Notes: a model not told the origin generated them from the sequence alone. A DNA stretch of 64,000 nt from Roseovarius sp. THAF27 (GCF_009363655.1 NZ_CP045393.1:62001-126000); one strand, 5' to 3'. Positions 8,949-17,303 are shown, counted from the first letter of the stretch. Made by a program: numbers and translations.

Positions 8949-9785
8949 TTACCCTGCGTAGAGCGCTTCGGCGTGGAAGGCGATGTGGTCCTCCATGAAG
9001 GAGGACACGAAGAAGTAGCTATGGTCGTAACCGGGCTGCATCCGCAGGATGGATTGCTGGCGGCGGGTGGCGCAAGCCTTGGCAAAGCTTTCGGGCATCA
9101 GCAGGTCCAGAAACTGGTCCGATGTTCCGGTATCGCACAGAATCGGACCATCGAAGCCCTTTTCGTTCATCAGCAGCGTGGCGTCATGCTTGGCCCAGAG
9201 GCTTTCGTCCGAGCCGAGATAGGCGCCGAACTGCTTGCGGCCCCAGCTGCTTTGGGTGGGGTTCACGATGGGCGAGAAGGCCGAGACCGAGGCGAAGCGG
9301 TCGGGGATGTTCATCGCGATGGTCAGCGCGCCATGCCCGCCCATGGAGTGGCCGGTGATGGCCTGGCGCGCGCTGTCGATGGCGAAGTTCGAGGCGATCA
9401 GGACCGGCAATTCCTCGGTCACGTAGTCCCACATGCGGAAATGCGGTGCCCACGGGTCCTGCGTGGCGTTGACGTAGAAGCCCGCGCCCTGCCCGAGGTC
9501 GAAGGCGTCGTCATTGGCCACGCCCTCGCCCCGCGGTGAGGTGTCGGGGAACACGAGCGCGATGCCCTGTTCCGCCGCCCATTGCTGTGCGCCGGCCTTG
9601 GTCATGGCGTTTTCGTGCGTGCAGGTCAGGCCAGAGAGGTACCACAGCACGGGCACGTTGCCCCATTTCGCCTCCTCCGGCAGGAACAGGCCAAAGGTCA
9701 TGTCGCAATCGCACGCCTTGGATTTGTGGGTGTAGACACCTTGCGTGCCGCCGAAGCAGGCGTTTTCCGAAACGGTTTCCATCAC
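8949..9785 (-). CDS. fghA: S-formylglutathione hydrolase
   Basis: Esterase-D family serine hydrolase (278 residues) that hydrolyses S-formylglutathione to formate and glutathione, the second step of glutathione-dependent formaldehyde detoxification. Visible elements: oxyanion region LSGLTCTHEN, nucleophile Ser in GHSMGGHGAL, and the C-terminal His in GYDHSYFF. Start at 9785 gives MMETVSENA; the second Met three bases on is equally good. The partner formaldehyde dehydrogenase (adhC/flhA) is not in this window. In Roseobacters this pathway handles formaldehyde released from methylated compounds such as dimethylsulfoniopropionate and methylamines (general knowledge). Confidence 0.93.
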   Translation of the reverse strand: MMETVSENACFGGTQGVYTHKSKACDCDMTFGLFLPEEAKWGNVPVLWYLSGLTCTHENAMTKAGAQQWAAEQGIALVFPDTSPRGEGVANDDAFDLGQGAGFYVNATQDPWAPHFRMWDYVTEELPVLIASNFAIDSARQAITGHSMGGHGALTIAMNIPDRFASVSAFSPIVNPTQSSWGRKQFGAYLGSDESLWAKHDATLLMNEKGFDGPILCDTGTSDQFLDLLMPESFAKACATRRQQSILRMQPGYDHSYFFVSSFMEDHIAFHAEALYAG

Positions 9786-9823
9786 GATCTTCCTTCCGTC
9801 CTATGAGCGGTGAGACACCGAAT

Positions 9824-9839
9824 GCCGCCATCCGGCGGC
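9824..9839. repeat. Small inverted repeat
   Basis: GCCGCC-atcc-GGCGGC, a 6-4-6 hairpin in the 166 bp between the AEC transporter stop and the fghA start. Without a T run it is at best a weak terminator for the AEC gene. Nothing else was recognised in this spacer. Confidence 0.35.
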
Positions 9840-9951
9840 GGTCGCGCGGACCGTATCACGCTCAGCCCTGCGGCCAACCGTGAAATTGGTCGGCACAGGC
9901 CTAGCGCGCACAGGTTTCAGAATTGCAAAAATCGGCGGGTGGCGCAGCGGT

Positions 9952-10887
9952 CTATTGATAAAGGCGGCTGACCCAGCCGATGACGACTGACACCGTGATG
10001 ACCGCGATGGCCGTCGAGATCAGGATCGAGGCCGAGACCCGTTGGGGTGCGATGCGGTAATGCTCGGCCAGGATATAGACGTTGCCCGCAACGGGCAGGG
10101 CAGCGGCGGTGATCATCACGGCGGCGGGGTAGGGATCGACGGGGAAAAGGTAGAGCGCGGAAAAGGCCACGAAGAGCGGGTGCAGTATCAGCTTGTTGAA
10201 GCTGAGCCAGCCGGCGACGAAGGGCCGTTCGGCGGACTTGGTGGCCAATGAGGCGCCGATGGCGAAGAGCGCGCCGGGTGTCGCCGCGCCGCCCAGCAGG
10301 GACAGGAAATCGTTCATGACCGGGTGAATGGGGAGGTCGAAGGCGGACCAGGCAAGCCCGAGCGTGATCGAGACGATCATCGGGTTCTTCACGAGGCCGA
10401 TGCCCACGGTGCGAAAGACGCCGAGGCTCATGCGCCCGTCGCGTGTGCCGGTGACGATGATCACGATCAGCGAGCCGAAGACGATGAGGTCGACCGCGAG
10501 TACCAGCATCACGGGGCCGATCGCATCCTCCCCCAGCAGCAGCGTCAGCATCGGCACGCCCAGGAAACCCACGTTGCCGATCACGCCGCATTGTGCCTCG
10601 AACGCGGCTTCCTCGGCCTTGAGGCGGCGGAAGAAGGCGACCAGCGTGACCAGCCCGTAAACGAAGGCCGTGCCCCAGAGATAGGCCATGACGAACCGCC
10701 AGTCGAAGATCTCGCTCATCGTCAGGTTCGCGGAGAACCGGAACAGCATGGCCGACAGGGCGAAATAGAACACGAACTTGGTGAGGTAGGCGGTGGCCTC
10801 TTCGCTGAAGAACCCGGTGCGTCCTGCCCAGTAGCCAAGCCCGATCAGCAGGAAGAAGGGCAGGGTTTGCAAGAAGATGTCCAGCAT
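9952..10887 (-). CDS. AEC family transporter (auxin efflux carrier-like)
   Basis: Inner-membrane permease of 311 residues with about ten hydrophobic segments in the 5+5 arrangement of the AEC/BART superfamily. Landmarks are the conserved N-terminal PFFLLIGLGYWAGR, GVIGNVGFLGVPM near residue 105 and the late segment LPVAGNVYILAEHY. Bacterial members move malonate, malate or other small carboxylates, but the substrate is not predictable here. The gene stands alone between fghA and mbfA on the same strand, with spacers that suggest its own promoter. Confidence 0.88.
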   Translation of the reverse strand: MLDIFLQTLPFFLLIGLGYWAGRTGFFSEEATAYLTKFVFYFALSAMLFRFSANLTMSEIFDWRFVMAYLWGTAFVYGLVTLVAFFRRLKAEEAAFEAQCGVIGNVGFLGVPMLTLLLGEDAIGPVMLVLAVDLIVFGSLIVIIVTGTRDGRMSLGVFRTVGIGLVKNPMIVSITLGLAWSAFDLPIHPVMNDFLSLLGGAATPGALFAIGASLATKSAERPFVAGWLSFNKLILHPLFVAFSALYLFPVDPYPAAVMITAAALPVAGNVYILAEHYRIAPQRVSASILISTAIAVITVSVVIGWVSRLYQ

Positions 10888-10932
10888 GAAGCGGTCGTAG
10901 CATGCTGGCGGGGGGCGTCAATCGCGATGACG

Positions 10933-11910
10933 TCAGCCGCTGCCGATCAGCACCCCGGCGGCGAACACCAGCGCCCCACCCAGCACCACCTGGAAGGCGG
11001 CGCGAAAGAACGGGGTTTCCATGTAGCGGTTCTGGATCCAGGCGATGGCCCAAAGCTCGACGAAGACGACGATGACGGCGATGATCGTCGCGGTCCAGAA
11101 ATCGGGGATGAGATACGGCAGGGCGTGACCCAGCCCGCCCACGGTGGTCATGATGCCTGAGGCGAAACCGCGCTTGACGGGACTGCCGCGACCGGAGAGT
11201 TCGCCGTCGTCGCTGGCGGCCTCGGTAAAGCCCATGGAGATGCCGGCGCCGACTGAGGCGGCGAGGCCGACGAGGAAGGTCGTCCAGGTGTCCTGCGTGG
11301 CGAAGGCGGTGGCGAAGATCGGGGCGAGGGTCGAGACCGATCCGTCCATGAGCCCGGCCAAGCCCGGTTGCACCCAGGTCAGAAGGAACTGGCGCTTGGC
11401 GGTGCGCTCTTCGGCGTCGCGGGCGTCGGCGTCGAGGTGTTGCTCTTCGAGCGCGCCGGCGCGGTCCTGGTGCCCGGCCTCGGCGGCGGCCAGATCGCCC
11501 AGAAGCGCGCGGGTCGTGGCGTCTTGCGTGCTTTGCGCCGCCTTGAGATAGAAGCGCTCTGCGTCGCGTTCCATCGCCTCGGCCTCGGCGCGGATACGCT
11601 CGATGCCGAGGTTCTCGATCAGCCAGACCGGGCGGCGGGTGTAGTAGCCGGCCACATGCTCGCGCCGGATGAGCGGGATCATGTCGCCGAAACGGTCCTG
11701 GTGCAGGGCGATCAGGCGGCGGCGGTGCTCGTCCTCCTCGGTGGCCATGCCGTCGAAGATCCTTGCGGTATCGGGATAGTCCGCGCGCAGCATCTCGGCA
11801 TAGCTGCGGTAGATGCGGGCGTCATCCTCCTCCGAGGAGATGGCGAGCGCGAGCACTTCCTGTTCGGAAAGGTCCGAGAAACGGCGGCGGGACGAGACAC
11901 CGGGGATCAT
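10933..11910 (-). CDS. mbfA: Membrane-bound ferritin MbfA
   Basis: Iron exporter of the MbfA family (325 residues). Residues about 10-155 form a ferritin/rubrerythrin-like four-helix domain with spaced Glu pairs (ISSEEDDARIYRSYAE, MATEEDEHRR, AEAEAMERDAERFYLKAAQ, AAEAGHQ) suited to a di-iron site; residues about 170-325 are a VIT1/CCC1-like membrane domain with about four to five segments (LMDGSVSTLAPIFATA, GAGISMGFTEAASDDGE). Known homologues in Bradyrhizobium and Agrobacterium export iron and protect against acid and peroxide stress. A perfect iron control element sits 19-33 bp upstream of the start, so Irr-type control is likely. RBS GGAGG lies before the ATG. Confidence 0.93.
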   Translation of the reverse strand: MIPGVSSRRRFSDLSEQEVLALAISSEEDDARIYRSYAEMLRADYPDTARIFDGMATEEDEHRRRLIALHQDRFGDMIPLIRREHVAGYYTRRPVWLIENLGIERIRAEAEAMERDAERFYLKAAQSTQDATTRALLGDLAAAEAGHQDRAGALEEQHLDADARDAEERTAKRQFLLTWVQPGLAGLMDGSVSTLAPIFATAFATQDTWTTFLVGLAASVGAGISMGFTEAASDDGELSGRGSPVKRGFASGIMTTVGGLGHALPYLIPDFWTATIIAVIVVFVELWAIAWIQNRYMETPFFRAAFQVVLGGALVFAAGVLIGSG

Positions 11911-11928
11911 CGGGTGGCCTCCAGTAGT

Positions 11929-11943
11929 TTAGAATGGTTCTAA
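11929..11943. promoter_or_regulatory. Iron control element (Irr box) of mbfA
   Basis: TTAGAA-tgg-TTCTAA, a perfect 6-3-6 inverted repeat, matching the ICE motif bound by Irr in alphaproteobacteria. It lies 19-33 bp before the mbfA ATG on the strand leading into that gene. mbfA is a known Irr target in rhizobia, so gene and site support each other. Confidence 0.85.
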
Positions 11944-12026
11944 TCTATTACGCCGGCGGATCAGGTCAAGTGCGGGGCTGTCCAGTCATCAGCAAATAGC
12001 AGGTATGCAATAAACTAAACCAAGCA

Positions 12027-12053
12027 GTTCATTTTTGCCATTGCAAAATGAAC
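12027..12053. promoter_or_regulatory. Inverted repeat, candidate TetR operator 1
   Basis: GTTCATTTT - 9 nt - AAAATGAAC, a perfect 9-bp-arm inverted repeat, in the AT-rich region upstream of the small secreted gene. A TTGCAA (12041-12046) and TAGATT (12063-12068) with 16 nt between could be the promoter, overlapped by this repeat. The nearby TetR gene is the natural candidate for the binding protein. Confidence 0.6.
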
Positions 12054-12076
12054 CGATCTGTTTAGATTGGCTGATA

Positions 12077-12093
12077 TGAACTGAATGGTTCAG
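12077..12093. promoter_or_regulatory. Inverted repeat, candidate TetR operator 2
   Basis: TGAAC-N6-GTTCA (12077-12092), containing the nested palindrome CTGAA-tgg-TTCAG (12081-12093), sits 16 bp before the ATG of the small secreted gene. It shares the GAAC/GTTC core with the repeat at 12027-12053. Position between promoter and start fits a repressor site. Confidence 0.55.
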
Positions 12094-12108
12094 ATAAAGG
12101 AACGCGAA

Positions 12109-12270
12109 ATGAAACATCTTCTTTTGACAGTGACGATTGCCGCCTCGGCCTTCGCCGCGCCCGCCATGGCGTTCAGTGTCGACATGTCGAGCCTGACGCC
12201 GGTTCTGACCTTCCCTGCACCCGCGCCCGAACCTGTCACGCAAGGGGCCGGTGGCGTTGACGCGCAATAA
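12109..12270 (+). CDS. Small secreted peptide, hypothetical
   Basis: A 53-residue protein with a textbook signal peptide (MKHLLLTVTIAASAFAAPAMA, cleavage likely after AMA) and a mature part of about 32 residues that is Pro-rich (TFPAPAPEP) and ends GGVDAQ. The start ATG at 12109 has AGGAACGCG nearby as a weak RBS. No family is recognised. Two GAAC/GTTC palindromes precede it and a TetR gene follows on the same strand, so it is probably the regulated product of that TetR locus. Strong signal peptide, promoter and operators together argue that it is real despite its size. Confidence 0.6.
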   Translation: MKHLLLTVTIAASAFAAPAMAFSVDMSSLTPVLTFPAPAPEPVTQGAGGVDAQ

Positions 12271-12283
12271 ACGTGCGCGCCAG

Positions 12284-12337
12284 GTCTGCGGGCGGGTGTT
12301 CCTTCCTCCCCTTCCCCGAAACGGCCCGTCCGCAGAC
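12284..12337 (+). terminator. Long stem-loop after the small secreted gene
   Basis: Arms at 12284-12296 and 12325-12337 pair over 13 bp (one G.U) around a pyrimidine-rich 28-nt loop. There is no T run, so this is either a factor-independent pause/processing hairpin separating the 53-residue gene from tetR or a 3'-end stabiliser. Confidence 0.4.
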
Positions 12338-12396
12338 ATGCTTGCAGTTCGCCACCCGCGACCTGTAAGCTGACAGGAAAAGGCAGGAGGAGACGC

Positions 12397-13014
12397 ATGA
12401 CGGCCATGGACGCCGAAATCAAGAAGGGTCGCAAGTTCGACCAGGTGCTTGAGGGCGCACGGCAGATTTTCATGCGGGACGGGTTCGAAGGGGCCAGCGT
12501 TGACGACATCGCCAAGGCGGCGAGCGTGTCGAAGGCCACCCTTTACAGCTATTTTCCCGACAAACGCCTGCTGTTTTCCGAGGTTGCGCGCGTGGAGTGC
12601 AACCGTCAGGCCGAAAGCGCGCTGGAGCAGATCGACACCGAGGCCCCGGCGCATGAGGTCCTGCACGAGGCGGCGAGCCGCGCCGTACGGTTTTTCCTGT
12701 CGGATTTCGGACAGCAGATGTTCCGGATCTGCGTCGCCGAGTCCTATCGGTTTCCCGAGTTGGGTCAGAGGTTCTATGCGTCCGGGCCGGGCTTGTTCAG
12801 CGAACGCATGGGACGGCTGCTGACACCTTACGTGGAGCGCGGCGAGCTGAAGATCGACGACATGGACCTGGCCACCAAGCAATTCGGCGAATTGTGCAAG
12901 TGCGATCTGTTCGTGCGGTGCCTGTGCGGGGTGGAGTGCGACACGTCCGAGAGCGCGATCGAACGCATCGCCAGCGGCGCGGTCGAGACCTTCATGGCGC
13001 GGTACGGCGCCTGA
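12397..13014 (+). CDS. TetR/AcrR family transcriptional regulator
   Basis: One-component repressor-type regulator of 205 residues. The N-terminal TetR helix-turn-helix is clear: ILE/GARQIFMRDGFEGASVDDIAKAASVSKATLYSYFPDKRLLF spans about residues 18-63. The C-terminal ligand domain (RFFLSDFGQQMFRICVAESYRFPELGQRFYASGP) resembles the AefR-like TetR_C group. An AGGAGGAG-type RBS precedes the ATG. The upstream secreted-peptide gene with GAAC/GTTC palindromes is its likely target, possibly with autoregulation through read-through. Ligand unknown. Confidence 0.88.
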   Translation: MTAMDAEIKKGRKFDQVLEGARQIFMRDGFEGASVDDIAKAASVSKATLYSYFPDKRLLFSEVARVECNRQAESALEQIDTEAPAHEVLHEAASRAVRFFLSDFGQQMFRICVAESYRFPELGQRFYASGPGLFSERMGRLLTPYVERGELKIDDMDLATKQFGELCKCDLFVRCLCGVECDTSESAIERIASGAVETFMARYGA

Positions 13015-13099
13015 GGTCGGTGCACGGGATCGGGCGGCGGCTCTTGGCATCACCGCCCGAAGATCACACCCGCGACTTCATCAAAGGTTAACGGCGCGT

Positions 13100-14284
13100 T
13101 CAGGCGCCCACGTCGATGATCGCCTGCGCCAGCAACGGGACCGTCCTGGCATTCAGGCCCGCGATATTGATGCGGCTGTCGCCCACCATGTAGATCGCGT
13201 GATCCTTGCGCAGCGCCTCGACCTTGTCGGCGTCCAGCCCCAGGCGCGAGAACATGCCGCGATGCTGGGCGATGAAGCCGAAACGGTCCGAGCCCGAAAG
13301 CTTGCGCAGTTCCTGGGCGAGTTGCTCGCGCAGGCCAAGCATGCCGCGGCGCACTTCCTCCAGTTCGGCCTGCCAGTCGGCGCGCAGGGCGTCGTCGGTC
13401 AGAACCAGCGAGACCAGCCGCGCGCCGTGGTCGGGCGGGAAGGAATAGTTCTGGCGGTTGAGATAGGCGAGGTTCGCCTGCGTTGTGGGGCGGCGGGCGC
13501 TGTCCTGGCAGACGGCCATCAGCAGGCCGGTACGTTCGCGGTAGATGCCGAAATTCTTGGAGCAACTCGCGGCGATCAGGACCTCGGGGCAGGAGGCCAC
13601 GACGTGGCGGGTGCCGGCCGCGTCGGCATCCAGGCCGTCGCCGAAGCCCTGGTAGGCGATGTCGATCATCGGGATGGCGCCCTTGGCGTTGGCCAGGTCT
13701 GTGACGTCGCCCCATTGCTGCATCGTCAGGTTGGCGCCGGTCGGGTTGTGGCAGCAGCCGTGCAAGAGGATCACGTCGCCCGCTTTGACGCCGTCCAGAT
13801 CTTGCATCATGCCGTCGAAATCGACGCCGCCGGTCTCGTTGTCGAAATAGCGGTAGGGGACGTGTTCGATCCCCATGTGCTTGAGAATGCTGAGGTGGTT
13901 GGGCCAGGTCGGGTCGGACACGAAGACGCGGGCGCCGGGGTTGGCCATCTTCACCAAGTCGAAGGCCTGCCGCACCGCGCCGGTGCCGCCGGGTGTCGCC
14001 ACCGCCGCCACCGCATCGCGGGGCGCGGCATCGTCCAGGATCAGCCTGATCATCGCGTCGGAAAAGGCCGGGTCGCCGGCGAGGCCGACATAGGCCTTGG
14101 TCTCTTCCTCGTTCCACCATTCCTTTTCGGCGGCCTTGACGGCGCGCATGATCGGCGTGCGGCCTTCGGCATCCTTGTAGACGCCGACGCCGAGGTCGAT
14201 CTTGGTGTCGCGCGGATCGTCCTTGTAGGCCTGCATCAATGCGAGGATCTTGTCGGCGGGTTGTTCCTTGAGGTGTTCGAACAT
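13100..14284 (-). CDS. Aromatic/aspartate aminotransferase (class I, PLP)
   Basis: PLP enzyme of 394 residues of the AspC/TyrB subgroup, transferring amino groups between aromatic amino acids or aspartate and 2-oxoglutarate. The PLP Lys is in SCSKNFGIYRERTG; HNPTGANLT and the substrate-carboxylate Arg in GDSRINIAGL are present. The start ATG at 14284 (MFEHLKEQPADKI) overlaps the last base of the sseA stop codon (TGATG), so the two genes are coupled; the longer open frame upstream is just sseA read in another frame. A role making mercaptopyruvate from cysteine for SseA is conceivable. Confidence 0.92.
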   Translation of the reverse strand: MFEHLKEQPADKILALMQAYKDDPRDTKIDLGVGVYKDAEGRTPIMRAVKAAEKEWWNEEETKAYVGLAGDPAFSDAMIRLILDDAAPRDAVAAVATPGGTGAVRQAFDLVKMANPGARVFVSDPTWPNHLSILKHMGIEHVPYRYFDNETGGVDFDGMMQDLDGVKAGDVILLHGCCHNPTGANLTMQQWGDVTDLANAKGAIPMIDIAYQGFGDGLDADAAGTRHVVASCPEVLIAASCSKNFGIYRERTGLLMAVCQDSARRPTTQANLAYLNRQNYSFPPDHGARLVSLVLTDDALRADWQAELEEVRRGMLGLREQLAQELRKLSGSDRFGFIAQHRGMFSRLGLDADKVEALRKDHAIYMVGDSRINIAGLNARTVPLLAQAIIDVGA

Positions 14285-15141
14285 CAGGCTTCTCCGGTTG
14301 CGACGGAGACGGTGGGGAAGGCGCCCCATTCGGTCCATGATCCGTCATAAAGCGCGTGGTCGGTCTTGCCGATCCGTTCCAGCGCAAGGTTGATCACCGC
14401 GGCGGTCACGCCAGAGCCGCAGCTTGTGATGACGGGTTTCGACAAGTCCGCACCGGCCGCTTCGAAGATCGCGCGCAGTTCGTCGGGGGATTTCATCGTG
14501 GCGTCATCGTTGAGCAGGGAGCTGTAGGGGACGTTGCGGGAATTGGGGATGTGCCCGGCCCGCAGGCCCTGGCGCGGTTCGGGCTCGTCGCCGCGAAACC
14601 GTCCGGGCGCACGGGCGTCGAGGATAGTGTAGTCGCCCAGCTTGGAGGCGGCGGCGACCTGCGTGACGTCCTTGACCCGGTGCGCCTCGCGCCGGACGGT
14701 CATGTGCCGGTCGCGGATCATCGGCGGCAGGTCCTCGGTCGGGCGGCCCTCGGCCAGCCACTTGGGCAGGCCGCCGTCCAGGACGGCGACTTCGGTCTGG
14801 CCCATCAGGCGGAAGAGCCACCAGACGCGGGCCGCCGAAAAGAGACCGTGGGTGTCGTAGACCACCACCTGGTGCCCGTCACCCACGCCCATCTGGCGCA
14901 TGCGGGACATGAACTTTTCCACCGGGGGGGCCATGTGCGGCAGGTCCGAACGGTGGTCCGAGATATCGTCGATATCGAAGAAGCGTGCGCCGGGGATGTG
15001 GGCCTGCTCGTATTCCGCCTTGGCATCGCGGTCGACGCCGGGCAGGAAATAGGTGGCATCGAGGATCCGCAGGTCCGGGTCGCCCAGATGCGCCGCCAGC
15101 CAATCGGTGGATACCAATGTTTTCGGATCGTCGTTTGCCAT
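14284..15141 (-). CDS. sseA: 3-mercaptopyruvate sulfurtransferase
   Basis: Two-domain rhodanese of 285 residues. Domain 1 covers about residues 8-130 and domain 2 about 160-280; the catalytic loop CGSGVTA (about residue 243) is the signature of mercaptopyruvate sulfurtransferase rather than thiosulfate sulfurtransferase (CRKGVT). It moves sulfur from 3-mercaptopyruvate to a thiol or cyanide acceptor. The start at 15141 gives MANDDPKTLVST. It is directly coupled to an aminotransferase gene able in principle to deaminate cysteine to mercaptopyruvate, so the pair may form a cysteine-to-persulfide route (inference). Confidence 0.93.
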   Translation of the reverse strand: MANDDPKTLVSTDWLAAHLGDPDLRILDATYFLPGVDRDAKAEYEQAHIPGARFFDIDDISDHRSDLPHMAPPVEKFMSRMRQMGVGDGHQVVVYDTHGLFSAARVWWLFRLMGQTEVAVLDGGLPKWLAEGRPTEDLPPMIRDRHMTVRREAHRVKDVTQVAAASKLGDYTILDARAPGRFRGDEPEPRQGLRAGHIPNSRNVPYSSLLNDDATMKSPDELRAIFEAAGADLSKPVITSCGSGVTAAVINLALERIGKTDHALYDGSWTEWGAFPTVSVATGEA

Positions 15142-15222
15142 GACAGCCCCCTGAAACCGTTGACAGTGACGTAGCGCGGGACGCCGGACAGTGCAAGCGG
15201 AGGGGGCAGGCGCTGCGGCGGG

Positions 15223-15513
15223 TCAGCGGGTCAGAAGATTGCGCAGAAGACCCACGGCCAGCAGGCACGCGCCGCCGCCCAGGCCGCCCGCGGCCAGTTG
15301 CGTGGTCAGGGCCGTGGGGTCGAGGGACACGCTATCGGGCGCTGTCTGCGCAAGCCCGCCAAAGCCCAGCAAAGCAAGGGCATGGCCCCCCATAAGACCA
15401 CCCAGACTGCCGGCAAGGGAATTGATCAGGAGTCCGAGGTTGAGGCGGGGCACAAGGCCGCCGGCGATGTTGCCGCCGATGGCGCCGGCAATGAGGCTGA
15501 TCAGTAAGTCCAT
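15223..15513 (-). CDS. Small Gly-rich membrane protein, hypothetical
   Basis: A 96-residue protein that is almost entirely hydrophobic with Gly-zipper patterns (GAIGGNIAGG, GSLGGLMGG, GGLGGGACLLAVG) and about three possible membrane segments. It resembles small bacterial membrane proteins such as GlsB/YeaQ only in general character; I cannot place it in a family. It lies between smpB and sseA on the same strand, with spacers of about 80-95 bp on each side. No function is proposed. Confidence 0.65.
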   Translation of the reverse strand: MDLLISLIAGAIGGNIAGGLVPRLNLGLLINSLAGSLGGLMGGHALALLGFGGLAQTAPDSVSLDPTALTTQLAAGGLGGGACLLAVGLLRNLLTR

Positions 15514-15609
15514 GCTTCCCGGTCCCCCGTGCAGTCCCGCGCGTCGCGCCGGGAACTAAGGGAGGATAGCAAAACGGGCGGCACCCGCAGAGGGTGGAAT
15601 CCGAAGCGT

Positions 15610-16086
15610 TTACATACCGTGGCGCAAAAGCCGCTGCTTCTGGCGGTTCCAGTCGCGCTTGGCCTCGGTCTGGCGCTTGTCGGTGTTCTTCTTGCCCTTG
15701 GCGATGCCGATCTTGATCTTGGCGATGCCACGGTCGTTGAAATACATCACCAGCGGCACGAGGGTCATGCCCTTGCGCTGGGTCTCGTTCCACAGGCGCG
15801 CCATTTCCTTGCGCGAAACCAAGAGCTTGCGCTTGCGCCGGTCCTCGTGGCCGAACGGCACGGCCTGTTCGTAGGGCGCGATGTAGCTGTTGACCAGCCA
15901 CAGTTCGCCATCCTCGACCGCAGCATAGCTTTCGGCGATGTTGGACGTCTTCTGGCGCAGGGACTTGACCTCGGACCCGGCGAGGACCATGCCGCATTCC
16001 AGATCGTCCTCGATGGCATAGTCGTGCCGCGCCTTGCGGTTCTCGGCGACGACCTTGTAGTTCGGATTGATCTTGGGCTTGACCAT
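15610..16086 (-). CDS. smpB: SsrA-binding protein SmpB
   Basis: tmRNA-binding protein (158 residues, normal length) required for trans-translation rescue of stalled ribosomes. Signature stretches are [29 protein letters not shown] near the N terminus, [14 protein letters not shown], and the basic C-terminal tail [21 protein letters not shown] that enters the ribosomal A site. The ATG at 16086 gives the standard [11 protein letters not shown] start; an upstream in-frame ATG at 16149 adds residues not seen in the family. The tmRNA gene ssrA is not in this window. Confidence 0.96.
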   Translation of the reverse strand: MVKPKINPNYKVVAENRKARHDYAIEDDLECGMVLAGSEVKSLRQKTSNIAESYAAVEDGELWLVNSYIAPYEQAVPFGHEDRRKRKLLVSRKEMARLWNETQRKGMTLVPLVMYFNDRGIAKIKIGIAKGKKNTDKRQTEAKRDWNRQKQRLLRHGM

Positions 16087-16329
16087 GTCGAGTTCTGCCT
16101 TCCGGGCGGTGCAAGAGAGCAAGATAGCCCCTGCGGCGAAGGCTTCCAACCCCCTGAAGCGAATCGAGAGGTTAACGGGCCCCGGGAGGGCAGATCCGGA
16201 CGTCGGTATCGCGTCGGTATCCGGGTGGTATCGCGACGGTGCGGTTTTTTGCAGGTGGCCGGATCAACGAAGCGTGCGTTGCGCGGGTGCGGTTGCGGTT
16301 GACAGGCGGGCCAGCGCGCCTATCGTCCG

Positions 16330-16412
16330 GCACGAGCCAGGGGCGCCTTCGGGCTGAGATGCACCCTTTGAACCTGACCCAGATCATGCTGGCGGAGGAA
16401 GGCGGGACCGGA
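16330..16412 (+). ncRNA. TPP riboswitch (THI element)
   Basis: The leader of thiD carries the conserved thi-box landmarks in order: GGGGCGCC, CTGAGA (16354-16359), ACCCTTTGAACCTGA (about 16363-16377), then CCAGATCATGCTGG and GGAGGAA (to about 16400). This is the thiamine pyrophosphate aptamer. It ends about 45 nt before the thiD ATG, close enough to regulate translation or termination when TPP binds. In the 369-bp gap between smpB and thiD nothing else was recognised; the two genes are divergent, so promoters for both must lie around 16087-16330. Confidence 0.95.
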
Positions 16413-16455
16413 CCCGGTCGGACCCCTGCTTTTCGCGCGCCGCGAAAGGAGCCGG

Positions 16456-17286
16456 ATGACCCCCAGGACATTTCACGCGGACAGCGGCGGGATCGCCAAC
16501 ATCCTGTCGATCGCAGGGTCGGACCCGTCGGGCGGGGCCGGGGTGCAGGCGGACCTGAAGGCGATTTCGGCGAACGGCGCCTACGGGATGGCGGCGCTGA
16601 CCGCGCTGACGGTGCAGAACACGCGGGGTGTGCAGGGGGTGCACCTGGTGCCGCCGGAGTTCGTGGCCGACCAGGTCCGGGCCGTCGCCGAGGATGTGCG
16701 GATCGACGCGGTGAAGATTGGGATGATCGCCACGGCAGAGATCGCCCGCGCGGTGGCGGACGCCTTGCCGGACGTGCCGGTGGTGATGGATCCGGTGATG
16801 GTGGCCAAGGGCGGCGCATCGCTGTTGGCCGAGGACGCGGTGGCGGCGCTGGGCGAGGCGCTGGTGCCGAAGGCGCACGTCATCACGCCGAACCTGCCGG
16901 AGGCGGCGGTGCTGCTGGGCTGCGACGAGGCGGTGACGCGGGACGCGATGGCGGAGCAGGCCCAGGCGCTGCGGGCGCTGGGCTGCAGTGCGGTGCTGCT
17001 GAAGGGCGGGCACCTGGAGGGCGAGGACAGCCCCGACGTGCTGGCCGATGCGGACGGCGTGCATTGGTTCGAGGGCGCGCGGATGGCGACGCGGAACACC
17101 CACGGGACGGGATGCACCCTGTCGGCGGCGCTGGCGGCGCGGATCGGGCGGGGCGTGGCCCTGCCCGAGGCGGTGCGGGCGGCGAAGGCCTATGTCGCGC
17201 GGGCGATTGCCGGGGCCGGGGCGCTGGAGGTGGGGTCGGGGCACGGGCCGACGCATCATTTCGCGGGGCTGTGGCCGGATTGGTGA
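16456..17286 (+). CDS. thiD: Hydroxymethylpyrimidine/phosphomethylpyrimidine kinase
   Basis: Thiamine biosynthesis kinase of 276 residues that phosphorylates HMP and HMP-P to HMP-PP. Ribokinase-fold signatures are visible: IAGSDPSGGAGVQADLKAISANG (about residues 18-40), MDPVMVAKGG, NLPEAAVLLG, and the anion-hole motif NTHGTGCTLSAAL near residue 215. A strong RBS (GAAAGGAGCCGG) precedes the ATG at 16456. It is directly downstream of a TPP riboswitch, so expression should fall when thiamine pyrophosphate is plentiful. It stands alone; a CCCACCCTACG hairpin separates it from the convergent operon. Confidence 0.95.
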   Translation: MTPRTFHADSGGIANILSIAGSDPSGGAGVQADLKAISANGAYGMAALTALTVQNTRGVQGVHLVPPEFVADQVRAVAEDVRIDAVKIGMIATAEIARAVADALPDVPVVMDPVMVAKGGASLLAEDAVAALGEALVPKAHVITPNLPEAAVLLGCDEAVTRDAMAEQAQALRALGCSAVLLKGGHLEGEDSPDVLADADGVHWFEGARMATRNTHGTGCTLSAALAARIGRGVALPEAVRAAKAYVARAIAGAGALEVGSGHGPTHHFAGLWPDW

Positions 17287-17303
17287 AGGCGGGGGTCGGT
17301 GAA

